From positions 310,001 to 374,000 of the forward strand of contig NZ_JAHXZN010000001.1 of the NCBI RefSeq assembly GCF_019429485.1: 64,000 bases of DNA, in the 5' to 3' direction. The position numbers and the translations under genes were made by a program. A model generated the notes under the pieces. The model saw nothing but the letters and a program-made list of their open reading frames with translations. It did not search any database and had not been told where the DNA came from. This document shows, piece by piece, positions 46,425 through 55,578 of this stretch. This DNA comes from Sphingomonas citri. Its GTDB lineage: Bacteria > Pseudomonadota > Alphaproteobacteria > Sphingomonadales > Sphingomonadaceae. How positions within the stretch are numbered: position 1 is the stretch's first letter; every line of letters starts with the position of its first letter.

Positions 46425-46678
46425 CCCTCCCCGCTCGCGGGGAGGGTCGTACAGGTCGCCATGTCGCCCGGACATGGCTGGCATCGCCGGGGGCAATTCC
46501 ACCTGCACGGCAGCCGAAAGCTGGCGGAGGGGGCTCGCACGAGCGCGGCGCTGCGCGGAGAGCCCCCTCCACCACCGGCCTGCGGCCGGCGTGTGGGCTT
46601 TGGCGTGCTTTCAGCATGCCAAGATCGTGTTCGGGGGACACGATCTCGCCCGCACGCCCCCTCCCCGTGCCGGGGAGG
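46425..46678. repeat. Composite intergenic repeat with CTCCCC...GGGGAG ends
   Basis: CCCTCCCCGCTCGCGGGGAG (46425-46444) and CCTCCCCGTGCCGGGGAGG (46660-46678) frame inner hairpins such as CCATGTC/GACATGG and GATCGTGT/ACACGATC. The layout matches the composite at 29138-29331. Most of the 319-base purL-DUF418 gap is this element; nothing else is seen there. Confidence 0.7.
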
Positions 46679-46738
46679 AATGAGCCCGCCCTCACCAGCG
46701 TTGCCAGCCCCGCGCCGCGCGCCTAGCACGCCATCGCA

Positions 46739-47923
46739 ATGTCCGACGCCAACCGCCTCGTCGCGCTCGATATCCTGCGCGGCGTCGCGGTGTTGGGGAT
46801 CACCGTCGCCAACCTCCCCGGCTTCGCGCTGCCGCAGGCGGCCTATTTCTCTCCGCTCGCCGCGGGCGGCACCGGACCCGCCGACCTCACCGCCTGGGCA
46901 CTCACCTTCGTGCTCGTCGAGGGCAAGATGCGCGGGCTGTTCGCCGCGCTGTTCGGCGCCTCGCTGCTGCTCGTCGTGGAACGCGCCGACGCGGCGGGGC
47001 AGAATGGCGCCGCGGTCCACCTCCGCCGCATGGGCGTGCTCTACCTGATCGGCGCGGCGCATCTTTACCTGCTGTGGTACGGCGACATCCTCCACCATTA
47101 TGCGCTGGTCGGCGTCGCCGCGCTGCTGTTCGTCCACGCGCCGGCGCGCGTGCTGCTGCTCGCCGCCATGGCCGCGCTGCTGGTGGCGACCATCGGCGGG
47201 GTCGGCCTGGTCCAGGCCGCCGCGCTGCCCGCCTCGCGCGCCGCGCTGGAGCAGAGCTTCGGACGTCCTCCCGCACCGCTGCTGGCGAGCGAGATCGCGG
47301 CGCTGCGCGGGTCGCTGGCGGACGGCATCGCGTGGCGCTGGCGGCACGACGCCGGCGCGCTTGGCGGGTTGCTCGCCAACGGGCCGGAGACGCTCGGCTA
47401 CATGCTGCTCGGCATGACGGCCTATCGCAGCGGCTTCGCCACCGGCGCCTGGTCACGTCGCCGCTACGTCGCCGTCGCGGCGCTGACCTTGCCGCTTGGG
47501 CTGGCGGCCGAGCTGGCGCTCGCGCGCCACGGCATCGCGCGCGGTTTCACGCTCGAAGCGGTGCTCACCGCCTCCTTCGCGCTCGGGCCGCTGATCCATG
47601 CGCCGTTGGTGGCGGGCTATGCCGCGCTGCTGCTCTGCTGGCTGCCGGGAACGCGCGCGGGAGAGCGGCTCGCCGCGCTGGGGCGCAGCGCGCTGAGCAA
47701 CTATCTGCTGTCGAGCCTCGTGCTCGCCGCGATTTTTTACGGCTGGGGACTGGGGCAGTTCGCGCGCTGGGGCCGCGCCGAGTCTTACGCGCTATTACCG
47801 CCGCTCTGGGCGCTGCTGCTGCTAGGGGCGCCGCTTTGGCTCGCCCGGTTTCGTTATGGACCGGCCGAGTGGATGTGGCGCTCGATCGCGCGCGGCCAGG
47901 CGCAGCCGATGCGCCGCGGGTAA
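46739..47923 (+). CDS. DUF418 family membrane protein
   Basis: This 394-residue integral membrane protein starts with the family hallmark RLVALDILRGVAVLGITVANL, has about ten hydrophobic segments, and ends with the DUF418 domain (LGRSALSNYLLSSLVLAAIFYGWGLG and GPAEWMWRSIARG). Function is unknown; relatives are sometimes linked to polysaccharide or lipid modification. Its stop codon lies at the left edge of the tandem Fur-like boxes that precede bfd. Confidence 0.87.
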   Translation: MSDANRLVALDILRGVAVLGITVANLPGFALPQAAYFSPLAAGGTGPADLTAWALTFVLVEGKMRGLFAALFGASLLLVVERADAAGQNGAAVHLRRMGVLYLIGAAHLYLLWYGDILHHYALVGVAALLFVHAPARVLLLAAMAALLVATIGGVGLVQAAALPASRAALEQSFGRPPAPLLASEIAALRGSLADGIAWRWRHDAGALGGLLANGPETLGYMLLGMTAYRSGFATGAWSRRRYVAVAALTLPLGLAAELALARHGIARGFTLEAVLTASFALGPLIHAPLVAGYAALLLCWLPGTRAGERLAALGRSALSNYLLSSLVLAAIFYGWGLGQFARWGRAESYALLPPLWALLLLGAPLWLARFRYGPAEWMWRSIARGQAQPMRRG

Positions 47924-47961
47924 TGCGAACGCGTCGCATTTCCCTTGCGAGCGGTTCGCAA
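47923..47961 (+). promoter_or_regulatory. Two tandem Fur-like boxes upstream of bfd
   Basis: ATGCGA-N5-TCGCAT (47923-47939) and TTGCGA-N5-TCGCAA (47945-47961) are two 17-base dyads whose starts are 22 bases apart, about two helical turns. The TTGCGA...TCGCAA shape fits Fur-type sites, and the next genes are bfd and bfr. Assignment to Fur is inference. Confidence 0.65.
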
Positions 47962-47998
47962 CTCGGCTAGGACGATTCGCAGCCGGGAAGGAGACCGC

Positions 47999-48169
47999 AT
48001 GGTCGTCTGCGTCTGCAATGCGATTAAGGAGTGCCAGGTGCGCGAGGCCGCGCGATCCGGTGCTGCCACCCCCTGCCAGGCTTACCGCTGCCTCGGGCGC
48101 TCGCCGAAGTGCGGCCAATGTGTTCAATTTGCCCGCGCAATCATCGATGAGGAACGTGCGGCTGCGTAG
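47999..48169 (+). CDS. bfd: Bacterioferritin-associated ferredoxin Bfd
   Basis: This 56-residue protein has the Bfd 2Fe-2S cysteine pattern: Cys4 and Cys6 (VVCVCNA), Cys38 and Cys41 (KCGQC). It donates electrons to bacterioferritin to release stored iron. GGGAAGGAG lies before the ATG. Upstream are two tandem Fur-like boxes, so it should be expressed when iron is low, and bfr follows 100 bases downstream. Confidence 0.94.
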   Translation: MVVCVCNAIKECQVREAARSGAATPCQAYRCLGRSPKCGQCVQFARAIIDEERAAA

Positions 48170-48269
48170 CGGTCGCAGCAAATAGTCGCCGTATCGCGAA
48201 GGACTTTCAGCTTTCTTCCCGCCCCGTTCGGGGCTATTCGCCATGCCGTTCCGGATAGTGGAGACTGGC

Positions 48270-48785
48270 ATGAAGGGCGATCCCAAGGTCATCGAGTTCC
48301 TCAACGAGTCGTTGAAGAACGAACTGACCGCGATCAATCAATATTGGCTGCACTATCGCCTCTTCGATCACTGGGGCGTCTACAAGCTCGCCGCGTTCGA
48401 GCGCCACGAGTCGATCGACGAGATGAAGCACGCCGACTGGCTGGCCGAGCGCATCCTGTTCCTCGACGGATTGCCCAACTTCCAACTCCTCGGCCGCCTG
48501 CGCATCGGCGAGACAGTGGAAGAGGCGCTCAAGGCCGATCTCGCGATGGAGATCGAGGCGGTGGCGCAGCTCAAGGCGGCGATCGCTTATTGCGAGGAGG
48601 TCAAGGACTTCGTCAGCCGCGAGTTGTTCGCCAACATCCTCGCCAGCGAGGAAGAGCATGTCGACACGCTCGAGCGACAGTTCGAGATGATCGAGCGGAT
48701 GGGAATCCACAATTATATCCAGCTCAACTCGGTGAGCGAGCATGACAAGCCGGAGAGCGGCGCGGCACCTTACCTGAAGGGGTGA
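48270..48785 (+). CDS. bfr: Bacterioferritin Bfr
   Basis: This 171-residue ferritin-like protein forms 24-mer iron-storage shells. The diiron ligands Glu18, Glu51 and His54 and the heme ligand Met52 are present (LKNELTAINQY; SIDEMKHADWLAERILFLDGLPN), with the C-terminal ligands in LFANILASEEEHVDTLE. The start at 48270 (MKGDPKVIEFLN) is standard. It is paired with bfd, but the 100-base gap holds a small GCCCC-GTTC-GGGGC hairpin and no Fur-like box, so it may have its own promoter. Confidence 0.95.
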   Translation: MKGDPKVIEFLNESLKNELTAINQYWLHYRLFDHWGVYKLAAFERHESIDEMKHADWLAERILFLDGLPNFQLLGRLRIGETVEEALKADLAMEIEAVAQLKAAIAYCEEVKDFVSRELFANILASEEEHVDTLERQFEMIERMGIHNYIQLNSVSEHDKPESGAAPYLKG

Positions 48786-48894
48786 ACGACGGCGCCGGTC
48801 CGGCCGCACGGAACTTGGTACGTCCGCAAGCGGGGTGGCCGAGGGTAACCGCCAGTGGCGCGCACGGCACCGATGCGGACCCGGCCCCCTTCCG

Positions 48895-49308
48895 CTACGC
48901 GACCCGGCGCCCGAAACCTCCAGGCCGCCGCACCGCGACGGGCGCGGCGCCCTCACTCTCCAGCACGGCGAGCGTGCGCAGGAACAGCGGGCGCAGCGCC
49001 ACCACGTGCTCGATCGCATCCTGCGGGGACTCATGGTGCTCGACGCAGGCGCGGGCGTGATCCTCGATCTTCTCGGCCAGCGCGGCGAGCACGTTGGCGC
49101 CGAACTGGCGCGCCTCGCCCTTGAGCGTGTGCGCGGGGATCACCAGCGCCGCAGCATGGCCCTTGCGCATCGCGTCCTCGAGTGCGCTCAGCGACTTGAC
49201 GCCATCCTCGCGGAAATAGCCGAGGATACGCGCGAAACCGGCGCCCAGCTCGGCGCGCGCACGCGCCAGCGCCACCCGATCCACCAATTCCACTGGCTCG
49301 TCCGCCAC
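48895..49308 (-). CDS. Hpt domain phosphotransfer protein
   Basis: This is a 137-residue single-domain histidine phosphotransfer protein. The phospho-acceptor is His60 in IPAHTLKGEARQFGA, within a four-helix bundle (about 15-118). I chose the GTG at 49308, with GAGGAGG seven bases upstream. It is not next to a histidine kinase or response regulator, so its partners are elsewhere. It lies 69 bases downstream of der on the same strand. Confidence 0.85.
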   Translation of the reverse strand: MADEPVELVDRVALARARAELGAGFARILGYFREDGVKSLSALEDAMRKGHAAALVIPAHTLKGEARQFGANVLAALAEKIEDHARACVEHHESPQDAIEHVVALRPLFLRTLAVLESEGAAPVAVRRPGGFGRRVA

Positions 49309-49377
49309 GCGCCCGCCTCCTCTTTTGCGCTCAGACACTTAGCGCCTTAGAGGTAAAGAGGAGGTAACCGCGTCCGC

Positions 49378-50742
49378 TCAGTTCCCGCCATAGGGATTCT
49401 TCGGTGCGCGCAGCATCAGTCGCACCGGCACGGCGCCGAAGCCGAGCTCGCGCCGGATCCCGTTGATGAGGTAGCGCTGGTAGCTCATCGGCAGCTCGTC
49501 GACGCGCGTGCCGAACAGCACGAAGCCGGGCGGGCGCGTCTTCGCCTGGGTGAGATAGCGCAGCTTGATCCGCTTGCCGCCGGGCGCGGGCGGCGGATTG
49601 GCCTCGATCGCGCGCTCGAACCAGCGGTTGAGCTCGCCGGTGCCGACGCGACGCGACCAGGCCTCGCGGGTCGCGAAGGCCGCGCCGATCAGCTGGTCGA
49701 TCCCCTTGCCCGTCGCTGCCGAGACCGCGAGCAGCGGCACGCCGCGGACCTGCGCCAGCCCCTCGTCGAGCGCGGTCCGCACGCCGTTGAACAGCTTGGA
49801 GGGATCCTCGGCGACGTCCCATTTGTTGAGCGCGATCACCAGCGCGCGCCCCTCTTCGAGCACGCGGTCGGCGATGCGCAGGTCCTGCGATTCCAGCCCC
49901 AGCGTGGCATCGAGCAGCAGCACCACCACCTCGGCGAAGTCGACCGCGTGGAGCGCGTCGGCGACCGACAGTTTCTCCAGCTTGTCCTGCACCTTGGCGC
50001 GCTTGCGCATGCCTGCCGTGTCGATCAGGCGGACGTCGCGCGGGCCGTCGGGGCCGTGCCACACCCAGTCGATCGCGATCGAGTCGCGCGTGATCCCCGC
50101 CTCGGGGCCGGTGATCATCCGGTCCTCGCCGAGGATGCGGTTGACCAGGGTCGACTTGCCCGCGTTGGGGCGACCGACGATGGCGAGCTTGAGCGGGGCG
50201 TCGGGGTTCTCGTCGTCCTCCGCCGCCTCCTCTGCGTCGAGCGCCTCGAGGTGGGGCAGCAGCGCCTCGAACAGGTCGGCGACCCCCTCGCCGTGCTCGG
50301 CGGAGAGCTGGACCGCGTCACCGAAACCGAGCGACAAAGCCTCGATCAGCCCGGCCTCGGCGGCGCGCCCCTCGGCCTTGTTGCCGACCAGCACGATCGG
50401 GGTGGAGGCGCCGCGCAGCCAGCGCGCGATCTCCTCGTCGAGCGGCACGATCCCGGCGCGCGCATCGATCATGAACAGCGCGACGTCGGCACTATCGACC
50501 GCGGCCTGGGTCTGGCGGCGCATGCGGCCGGGCAGCGTGTCCGGATCCTCGTCCTCGTAGCCGGCCGTGTCGATCACGCGGAAATCGAGCCCGAGCAGAT
50601 GCGCGTCGCCTTCGCGGCGGTCGCGCGTCACGCCGGGGCGATCGTCCACCAGCGCCAGCCTCTTGCCGACAAGGCGGTTGAACAGCGTCGACTTGCCGAC
50701 ATTGGGGCGACCGACGATCGCGACGGTGGGGAGACGGGACAT
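49378..50742 (-). CDS. der: GTPase Der (EngA)
   Basis: This 454-residue protein has two tandem GTPase domains and a KH-like domain. The P-loops are GRPNVGKST (near residue 10) and GRPNAGKST (near 190), with DTAGYED and DTAGMRKRAKV switch regions, and VGNKAE and LNKWD specificity motifs. Der is essential for 50S ribosome maturation. The start at 50742 (MSRLPTVAIVG) is typical. In E. coli der follows yfgM-bamB; the same order holds here, with a palindromic repeat in the 297-base gap. Confidence 0.97.
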   Translation of the reverse strand: MSRLPTVAIVGRPNVGKSTLFNRLVGKRLALVDDRPGVTRDRREGDAHLLGLDFRVIDTAGYEDEDPDTLPGRMRRQTQAAVDSADVALFMIDARAGIVPLDEEIARWLRGASTPIVLVGNKAEGRAAEAGLIEALSLGFGDAVQLSAEHGEGVADLFEALLPHLEALDAEEAAEDDENPDAPLKLAIVGRPNAGKSTLVNRILGEDRMITGPEAGITRDSIAIDWVWHGPDGPRDVRLIDTAGMRKRAKVQDKLEKLSVADALHAVDFAEVVVLLLDATLGLESQDLRIADRVLEEGRALVIALNKWDVAEDPSKLFNGVRTALDEGLAQVRGVPLLAVSAATGKGIDQLIGAAFATREAWSRRVGTGELNRWFERAIEANPPPAPGGKRIKLRYLTQAKTRPPGFVLFGTRVDELPMSYQRYLINGIRRELGFGAVPVRLMLRAPKNPYGGN

Positions 50743-50781
50743 GGGACGGGGACCTGGAACATGGTGGCTCAACGCCTCGCC

Positions 50782-50881
50782 GTTCGTGCCGAGGAGCCAT
50801 TGAGCCTGTCGAGACGGCGTCTCTAAGCACCGACGCTTCGAGACGAGGCTTCGCCAAGCTCAGCCTCTCCTCAGCGCGAAC
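50782..50881. repeat. Intergenic repeat, GTTCG...CGAAC type (TTGAGCCTGTCGA family)
   Basis: GTTCGTGCCGAGGAG with TTGAGCCTGTCGAGAC is mirrored by CTTCGCCAAGCTCAG and CTCCTCAGCGCGAAC. It is the second copy of the element at 44016-44131 and lies between bamB and der, starting 39 bases upstream of the der ATG. Confidence 0.7.
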
Positions 50882-51039
50882 GGAGTGACGCGAAAGCATA
50901 TGGCTGCCTCCTAGCCGCTTACGCGCGATAACGATAGTCGAGCCGCACACTGCGATGCGTCCGCACGCAGAAGCCGATCTCACCAACCGCAGCGCAGGTG
51001 AGCCTGAGATCAAGCCTCTACGAGCGCGTGATGCCTACC

Positions 51040-52362
51040 TCACCGCCAGGCGGTGATCACGCCCTTCTCGTCGAGGGTGTAGAGCGTCTGGTTGGCGACG
51101 ATCGGGGCGAGCGAGAAGCTGTCGCCGGCGCGGATCGTGGTCTGCACCTTGCCGTCGGCGACCGACAGCGCCACCAGCTCGCCGCGCGAGTTGGTCAGCC
51201 ACAATTTCTCGCCGGCGAGCACGGGCCCGAACCAATTGTACGGATCCGAACGCTTCTCCTCGTTCTTGTAGGCGCGCAGCTGGCTGATCCAGCGGATCTT
51301 GCCGTTGGCGCGCGACAGGCACACCATTCGCGCGTCATCGGTGACGACGAAAATCCACTCGCCCGCGATCCACGGCGTCGAGATGCCCGCCAGATTCTGT
51401 TCCCACAGCCGCTGTCCGGTGGCGAGCTCGAGCGCGATTATGCGACCGCCCTGCCCGATCGAGTAGACGCGGCCGTCCTCGATCACCGGATCGGCGTCGA
51501 TGTCGGCGAGGCTCGACACCGAGGTGGTGATCGAGGTGCGCGACAGCGCGTCCTGCCACAAGGAGCGCCCGTTCTCGTAGCGATAGGCGTTGAGCTCGCC
51601 GCTGGAGAAGCCCGCCACCACGGTGCCCGAGCTCGCCGCCGGCGCGGCGACGCCGAACACGCCCTGCGTCTCGAGGCTGGCGGTCTGGGTCCACACCACC
51701 TTGCCGTCGGCCTGGTTGAGCGCGACGATCTGATTGTCCTGGCTCAAGACATAGACCTGGCCGTTGGCGATCGTCGGCGCGCCGCGGAGCGGACCGCCCG
51801 GCTTGGCGCGCCACAGCACCGCGCCGTCCGCAGCGTTGGCGGCGATCACGTCGCCCAGTCCGTCGGTGGCATAGACCTTGGCGTCGTCGTAGCTCACCCC
51901 GCCGCCGAAACGCGCGGCGCGGTTCTCGTCACCCTCGGTGATCGCGCGGGTCCATAGCTTGGCGCCAGTGTCGGCGGCGAAGGCGTTGATCACGCCGTCG
52001 ACGTCGACGACGAACAACTTGTTCTCGGCGATCACCGGCATGGCGGCGAGCCGCGCGCGGTTGCTGCCGCCGTTGATCTCGGCGCTCCAGCTCTTCGCCG
52101 GCGTCGCGGCGAGCAGCAGGTGCCCCATCGACTTGGCCGCGCTGCCGCCCGGCTGGGTCCAGCCGTCGTTGGCGGCCGGGGTCGGCAGCGTGACCTGGAC
52201 GTCGGCGAGCCCCTTGTCGATCTCGGCCGGGTTCTCCGACACCAGGATCGGCACGCGCTGGCCGACCGTGGGCGTCTTCTTGGGCGCGCTCTTGAAGATG
52301 CCGCAGCCGCTCAGCCCCACCAGCGCGGCGATCGCCACGCCGGTCGCGAACCTCGTCTTCAT
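51040..52362 (-). CDS. bamB: Outer membrane assembly lipoprotein BamB
   Basis: This is a 440-residue lipoprotein with lipobox VGLSGC (Cys20) and an eight-bladed propeller made of PQQ-like repeats (repeated patterns such as NKLFVVDVDGVINAFAADTGAKLW and GRVYSIGQGGRIIALELATGQRLWE). It is part of the BamABCDE complex that folds beta-barrel proteins into the outer membrane. Its start overlaps the yfgM-like stop by four bases, and der is the next gene, the conserved yfgM-bamB-der order. Confidence 0.95.
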   Translation of the reverse strand: MKTRFATGVAIAALVGLSGCGIFKSAPKKTPTVGQRVPILVSENPAEIDKGLADVQVTLPTPAANDGWTQPGGSAAKSMGHLLLAATPAKSWSAEINGGSNRARLAAMPVIAENKLFVVDVDGVINAFAADTGAKLWTRAITEGDENRAARFGGGVSYDDAKVYATDGLGDVIAANAADGAVLWRAKPGGPLRGAPTIANGQVYVLSQDNQIVALNQADGKVVWTQTASLETQGVFGVAAPAASSGTVVAGFSSGELNAYRYENGRSLWQDALSRTSITTSVSSLADIDADPVIEDGRVYSIGQGGRIIALELATGQRLWEQNLAGISTPWIAGEWIFVVTDDARMVCLSRANGKIRWISQLRAYKNEEKRSDPYNWFGPVLAGEKLWLTNSRGELVALSVADGKVQTTIRAGDSFSLAPIVANQTLYTLDEKGVITAWR

Positions 52363-53099
52363 CGCTTGCTCACACCTTCATCCTTGGCCGGCGCGGCGGG
52401 CGCCTGGGCGTTCTTGGCCGGCGCGCTCGGCGCCTTGGTCTCCAGTACGCCCGCCATCTGAACCGCACGTTGACGCAGCGAGCTGGGCACGCCGGAGTCG
52501 GCGGCGATGCGCGCGAAGGTCTGGCCGGCGAGATCGCGCCGACCTTCGCGCAGATAGGCCGCGGCCATCAGCTCGCCCGCGCTGCCGAGCCATGCCCCGC
52601 CCGTCACCGCCAACGGTCGCATCCGCTCGACGATCACCTGCGGCTGGAGCTGGTCGAACTCGGCGCTGGTCTGGCGGATCACCGCCAGGTCACGGAACGG
52701 CTGCGCCAGCGAAGTGTCCGCGGCGATCTTGGCGAAGGCGGCAGCGGCGCCGCGCAGATCGTCCTTCTGCAGCAGCACGTCGGCCTGGGTGAAGCGCGCG
52801 GCGGCACGATAGCCGTCACGCGACGAGTCGCTCAGCCCGGCGAGCGGCGCCGCGGCCGCCTTGGTATCCTGCGCGGCGAGCGAGTCGAACGCCTGCTGCA
52901 GCTGCTCGCCCTCGCGCTCGGCCGCGACCGTCTGGCGGTGCTGCCAGAACAGGAAGGCGGCGAGCGCGGCGAGCGCCAGCACCACGGCGGCGATGATCGC
53001 CCGGCCGTAGCGCTTCCACACGTGGATCGCCTGGTCGCGGCGGAGCTCGTCGTCGACCTCGCGCAGGAACGCTTCATTGTTTTGCGGCGTCAGAGCCAC
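52359..53099 (-). CDS. YfgM-like ancillary SecYEG translocon subunit (TPR_21)
   Basis: This 246-residue protein has a short cytoplasmic N-terminus (EAFLREVDDELRRDQAIHVWKRYG), one transmembrane helix (about 34-53) and a periplasmic helical TPR-like domain up to about residue 215, then an Ala/Pro/Lys-rich tail. This matches the YfgM/TPR_21 family, which links the Sec translocon to periplasmic chaperones. It overlaps bamB by four bases. Confidence 0.85.
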   Translation of the reverse strand: MALTPQNNEAFLREVDDELRRDQAIHVWKRYGRAIIAAVVLALAALAAFLFWQHRQTVAAEREGEQLQQAFDSLAAQDTKAAAAPLAGLSDSSRDGYRAAARFTQADVLLQKDDLRGAAAAFAKIAADTSLAQPFRDLAVIRQTSAEFDQLQPQVIVERMRPLAVTGGAWLGSAGELMAAAYLREGRRDLAGQTFARIAADSGVPSSLRQRAVQMAGVLETKAPSAPAKNAQAPAAPAKDEGVSKR

Positions 53100-53210
53100 C
53101 GATCACTCCGGGCTGAAGGGGAACCGCCGCGCTGTAGCGACTCGGCCGGCGGGAGGAAAGAGCACGCGCGAGCGCTTCGTCCCGCACCGCGTGGCGGGCC
53201 ACCCGCACGC

Positions 53211-54089
53211 TCACTCCTTTGGCGCGTAGACCTGGTCCGCACCGGGGAAGGCGCGGGCGCGCACCTCGTCGGCGAAGGCGGTGACTCGCTCGGCGACATA
53301 GCCTGCCATGTCGCCGTAGCGCTTCACGAAGCGCGGCGTGCGCTCGAACAGCCCGAGCATGTCCTCGGCGACGAGCACCTGGCCGTCGCACGCGGCGGAG
53401 GCGCCGATGCCGATCGTCGGCACCCCGACGCTGTTCGTTATCTCGACCGCGATCGGCTCGACCACGCCCTCGATCACCACGGCGAAGGCACCGGCCTCGG
53501 CGACCGCGCGCGCGTCGCCGACGATCTTGGCGGCCTCCGCCGCGCTGCGCCCGCGCGCGCCATAGCCGCCCAGCGCGTTGACCGCCTGCGGCGTGAGCCC
53601 GACATGACCCATCACGGGGATACCGCGCTCGGCGAGGAAGGCGACCGTGGGCGCCATCGCGCTGCCGCCTTCCAGCTTGACCGCCGCCGCGCCGCTCTCC
53701 TTGAGCAGCCGCGCCGCGCTCTCGAACGCCTGCTCCGGCGACGCCTCGTAGCTGCCGAACGGCATGTCGACGACGACGAGCGCGTGATAGCTGCCGCGCA
53801 CCACCGCAGCGGCGTGCGCGGCCATCATCTCGAGCGTGACAGGGACGGTGGAGGGAAGACCGTAGATCACCTGCCCCAGGCTGTCGCCGACCAGCAACAT
53901 GTCGCACTGCGGGTCCATCAGCTGCGCCATGCGCACGGTGTAAGCGGTGAGCATCACCAGCGGCTCGCCCTCGCCCGCCGCGATCGCGGCCTTGCGCCGG
54001 CGGATCGCGGGGACGGTGAGCCGCTTCATTGGCGCGGCGACCGGCGTGGCGCGGCTGGTGGCGGAGTCGATCGTGAAGGTGGTGGACAT
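53211..54089 (-). CDS. panB: 3-methyl-2-oxobutanoate hydroxymethyltransferase PanB
   Basis: This is a 292-residue TIM-barrel enzyme of pantothenate synthesis that adds a hydroxymethyl group to 2-oxoisovalerate. Conserved are [72 protein letters not shown] and [17 protein letters not shown]. The N-terminal extension of about 20 residues before [13 protein letters not shown] may indicate a later start. It ends a minus-strand set with an ArsC-like and a small membrane protein gene. Confidence 0.95.
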   Translation of the reverse strand: MSTTFTIDSATSRATPVAAPMKRLTVPAIRRRKAAIAAGEGEPLVMLTAYTVRMAQLMDPQCDMLLVGDSLGQVIYGLPSTVPVTLEMMAAHAAAVVRGSYHALVVVDMPFGSYEASPEQAFESAARLLKESGAAAVKLEGGSAMAPTVAFLAERGIPVMGHVGLTPQAVNALGGYGARGRSAAEAAKIVGDARAVAEAGAFAVVIEGVVEPIAVEITNSVGVPTIGIGASAACDGQVLVAEDMLGLFERTPRFVKRYGDMAGYVAERVTAFADEVRARAFPGADQVYAPKE

Positions 54090-54111
54090 GCGCCCTGCTA
54101 CTCCGGCGCGC

Positions 54112-54525
54112 TCACCCGATCCAGCCGCGCCGCGCGGCGAGATGCGCGAGCTGGAGCGCGACCGCGCCGACCAGCAGGATCAGCAGCGGGAAGAAGAGCG
54201 TCCCCGCCCCGCGCCGCGCGAGCAGATCGGTCATCGCAAACAGCCAGCCGAACTGGATCAGCGCCGCGACCAGCGACACCGTTAGCGCGGGCACCGCGAC
54301 CCGGCGCCGCAGCAGCAGCGCGAGCGCGCCGACGAGCAGGCCGAGACTCGCCACCGCATAGTCGAGCCAGTACCAGCCCGGCAGCGCGGCGAGGAGCGCG
54401 CGGTCCGCCGGATCGGCCGCCGCACCCGCGCCTGCCATGAGCTGTGTGACGCAGGCATAGGCGGAGAGCGCCGCCCAGAGCAGCAGCATGCCGACGAGCA
54501 GCCGGTACCAGCGCGGCGGGCGCAC
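54112..54525 (-). CDS. Small integral membrane protein of unknown function
   Basis: This 137-residue protein has four hydrophobic segments (about 8-30, 50-70, 75-95 and 105-128). I recognise no family or motif. It lies between the ArsC-like gene (five bases upstream) and panB (22 bases downstream) and is probably cotranscribed with both. The start [13 protein letters not shown] looks natural. Confidence 0.7.
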   Translation of the reverse strand: MRPPRWYRLLVGMLLLWAALSAYACVTQLMAGAGAAADPADRALLAALPGWYWLDYAVASLGLLVGALALLLRRRVAVPALTVSLVAALIQFGWLFAMTDLLARRGAGTLFFPLLILLVGAVALQLAHLAARRGWIG

Positions 54526-54530
54526 CCGGC

Positions 54531-54875
54531 TCAGCCGAACAGCGCGGCGTAGCGCTCGGGCTTGAAGCCGAGCTCCACGCCGCCGTCATGGACCAGCACC
54601 GGCCGCTTGATCATCGCGGGCTGCGCCATCATCAGCGCGGTCGCGCGCACCCGGTCGAGTTCGGCGCGATCCTGCTCGGGCAACGTGCGGAAGGTGGTGC
54701 CGGCACGGTTGAGCAGCGGCTCCCAGCCGAGCCGGTCGATCCACGAGTCGAGCAGCGCGGGGTCGAGCCCGTCCTTGCGGAAGTCACGGAAGGTATGAAC
54801 GACGTGATGGTCGGAGAGCCAGGTGCGCGCCTTCTTCACCGTGTCGCAATTGGGGATGCCGTGGAGCGTGATCAT
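54531..54875 (-). CDS. ArsC family reductase (YffB/Spx-like)
   Basis: This is a 114-residue thioredoxin-fold protein with the YffB-type motif LHGIPNCDTVKKARTWL (single active-site Cys), then HTFRDFRKDGLD, NRAGTTFRTLPEQDRA and a C-terminal KRPVLVHDGGVELGFKPERY. It should bind glutathione; a physiological reaction is not established for YffB. It is a different subfamily from the ArsC-like protein at 42247. The ATG at 54875 was chosen; a longer frame would run through non-coding sequence toward the tRNA gene. Confidence 0.87.
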   Translation of the reverse strand: MITLHGIPNCDTVKKARTWLSDHHVVHTFRDFRKDGLDPALLDSWIDRLGWEPLLNRAGTTFRTLPEQDRAELDRVRATALMMAQPAMIKRPVLVHDGGVELGFKPERYAALFG

Positions 54876-54980
54876 GCGCCCGCCGTGACACCGCCGAGCA
54901 CCGATGGGAAGCGCCGTCTGACGCTGCGCGCGCCGCGAACGTCGCTTCGTCCGCTGCCGCCGATCCGCTCTGTTTGAAAT

Positions 54981-55057
54981 TGGTCGGGGCGACAGGATTC
55001 GAACCTGCGACCCCCACACCCCCAGTGTGATGCGCTACCAGGCTGCGCTACGCCCCG
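54981..55057 (-). tRNA. tRNA-Pro (anticodon GGG)
   Basis: A full 77-base cloverleaf can be folded on the minus strand: acceptor CGGGGCG/CGCCCCG with discriminator A and an encoded CCA end, D-arm GCGCAGCCTGGTAGCGC, anticodon loop CTGGGGG (GGG at positions 34-36) and T-arm CGCAGGTTCGAATCCTGTCG. It matches E. coli proL in layout. Confidence 0.96.
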
Positions 55058-55238
55058 ACCGAGGGGGCGCCTCTACGCGCGGTCGCCGGGCATTGCAAGC
55101 GGCTAGGCGGCGGCCACCGCGGACAGCGCGCACGCCGCTGCGGGGCGAGCGTCTGTTGCGCCCGCGCGCCGGCGATGATAGCGGCAGCGGCTTCGTGCGG
55201 CCGGGCTTCGGCCGCCCCAATGTCATGCACGGAATCCG

Positions 55239-55577
55239 ATGCTCATTCCTCCCGCTTACGCGCAGACGGCCGGTGGCGCCGCCCAGGGCGGCGGCCTCGC
55301 CGGCTTCATCAGCCTGGCGCCGCTCCTGCTGGTATTCGTCGTCTTCTATTTCCTCATGATCCGGCCGCAGCAGAGCCGCATGAAGTCGCTCCAGAGCGCG
55401 ATCGCCGCGGTCAAGAAGGGCGATTCGGTGGTCACCGCGGGTGGCCTGGTCGGCCGCGTCACCAAGGTGGAGGAGGGCTTCGTCGAGGTCGAGATCGCGC
55501 CCAACACCCGCGTCCGCGTCGTCAAGGCGACGCTGGCTGAGGTGACGCCGCTCGGCGGCAAGCCGGCGAACGACTGA
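55239..55577 (+). CDS. yajC: Preprotein translocase subunit YajC
   Basis: This 112-residue protein has one N-terminal transmembrane helix (about 24-42; FISLAPLLLVFVVFYFLMIRPQQ, the family hallmark) and a cytoplasmic domain with GDSVVTAGGLVGRVTKV and VEVEIAPNTRVRVVKATL. It joins SecDF in the Sec holotranslocon. secD starts one base after its stop, so the three genes form the usual yajC-secD-secF operon. Confidence 0.96.
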   Translation: MLIPPAYAQTAGGAAQGGGLAGFISLAPLLLVFVVFYFLMIRPQQSRMKSLQSAIAAVKKGDSVVTAGGLVGRVTKVEEGFVEVEIAPNTRVRVVKATLAEVTPLGGKPAND

Positions 55578-55578
55578 A

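Noticed and set aside
48221..48234. GCCCC-GTTC-GGGGC hairpin between bfd and bfr as a terminator
   Set aside because: The stem is only five base pairs and no T-run follows, so it is not listed as a terminator.
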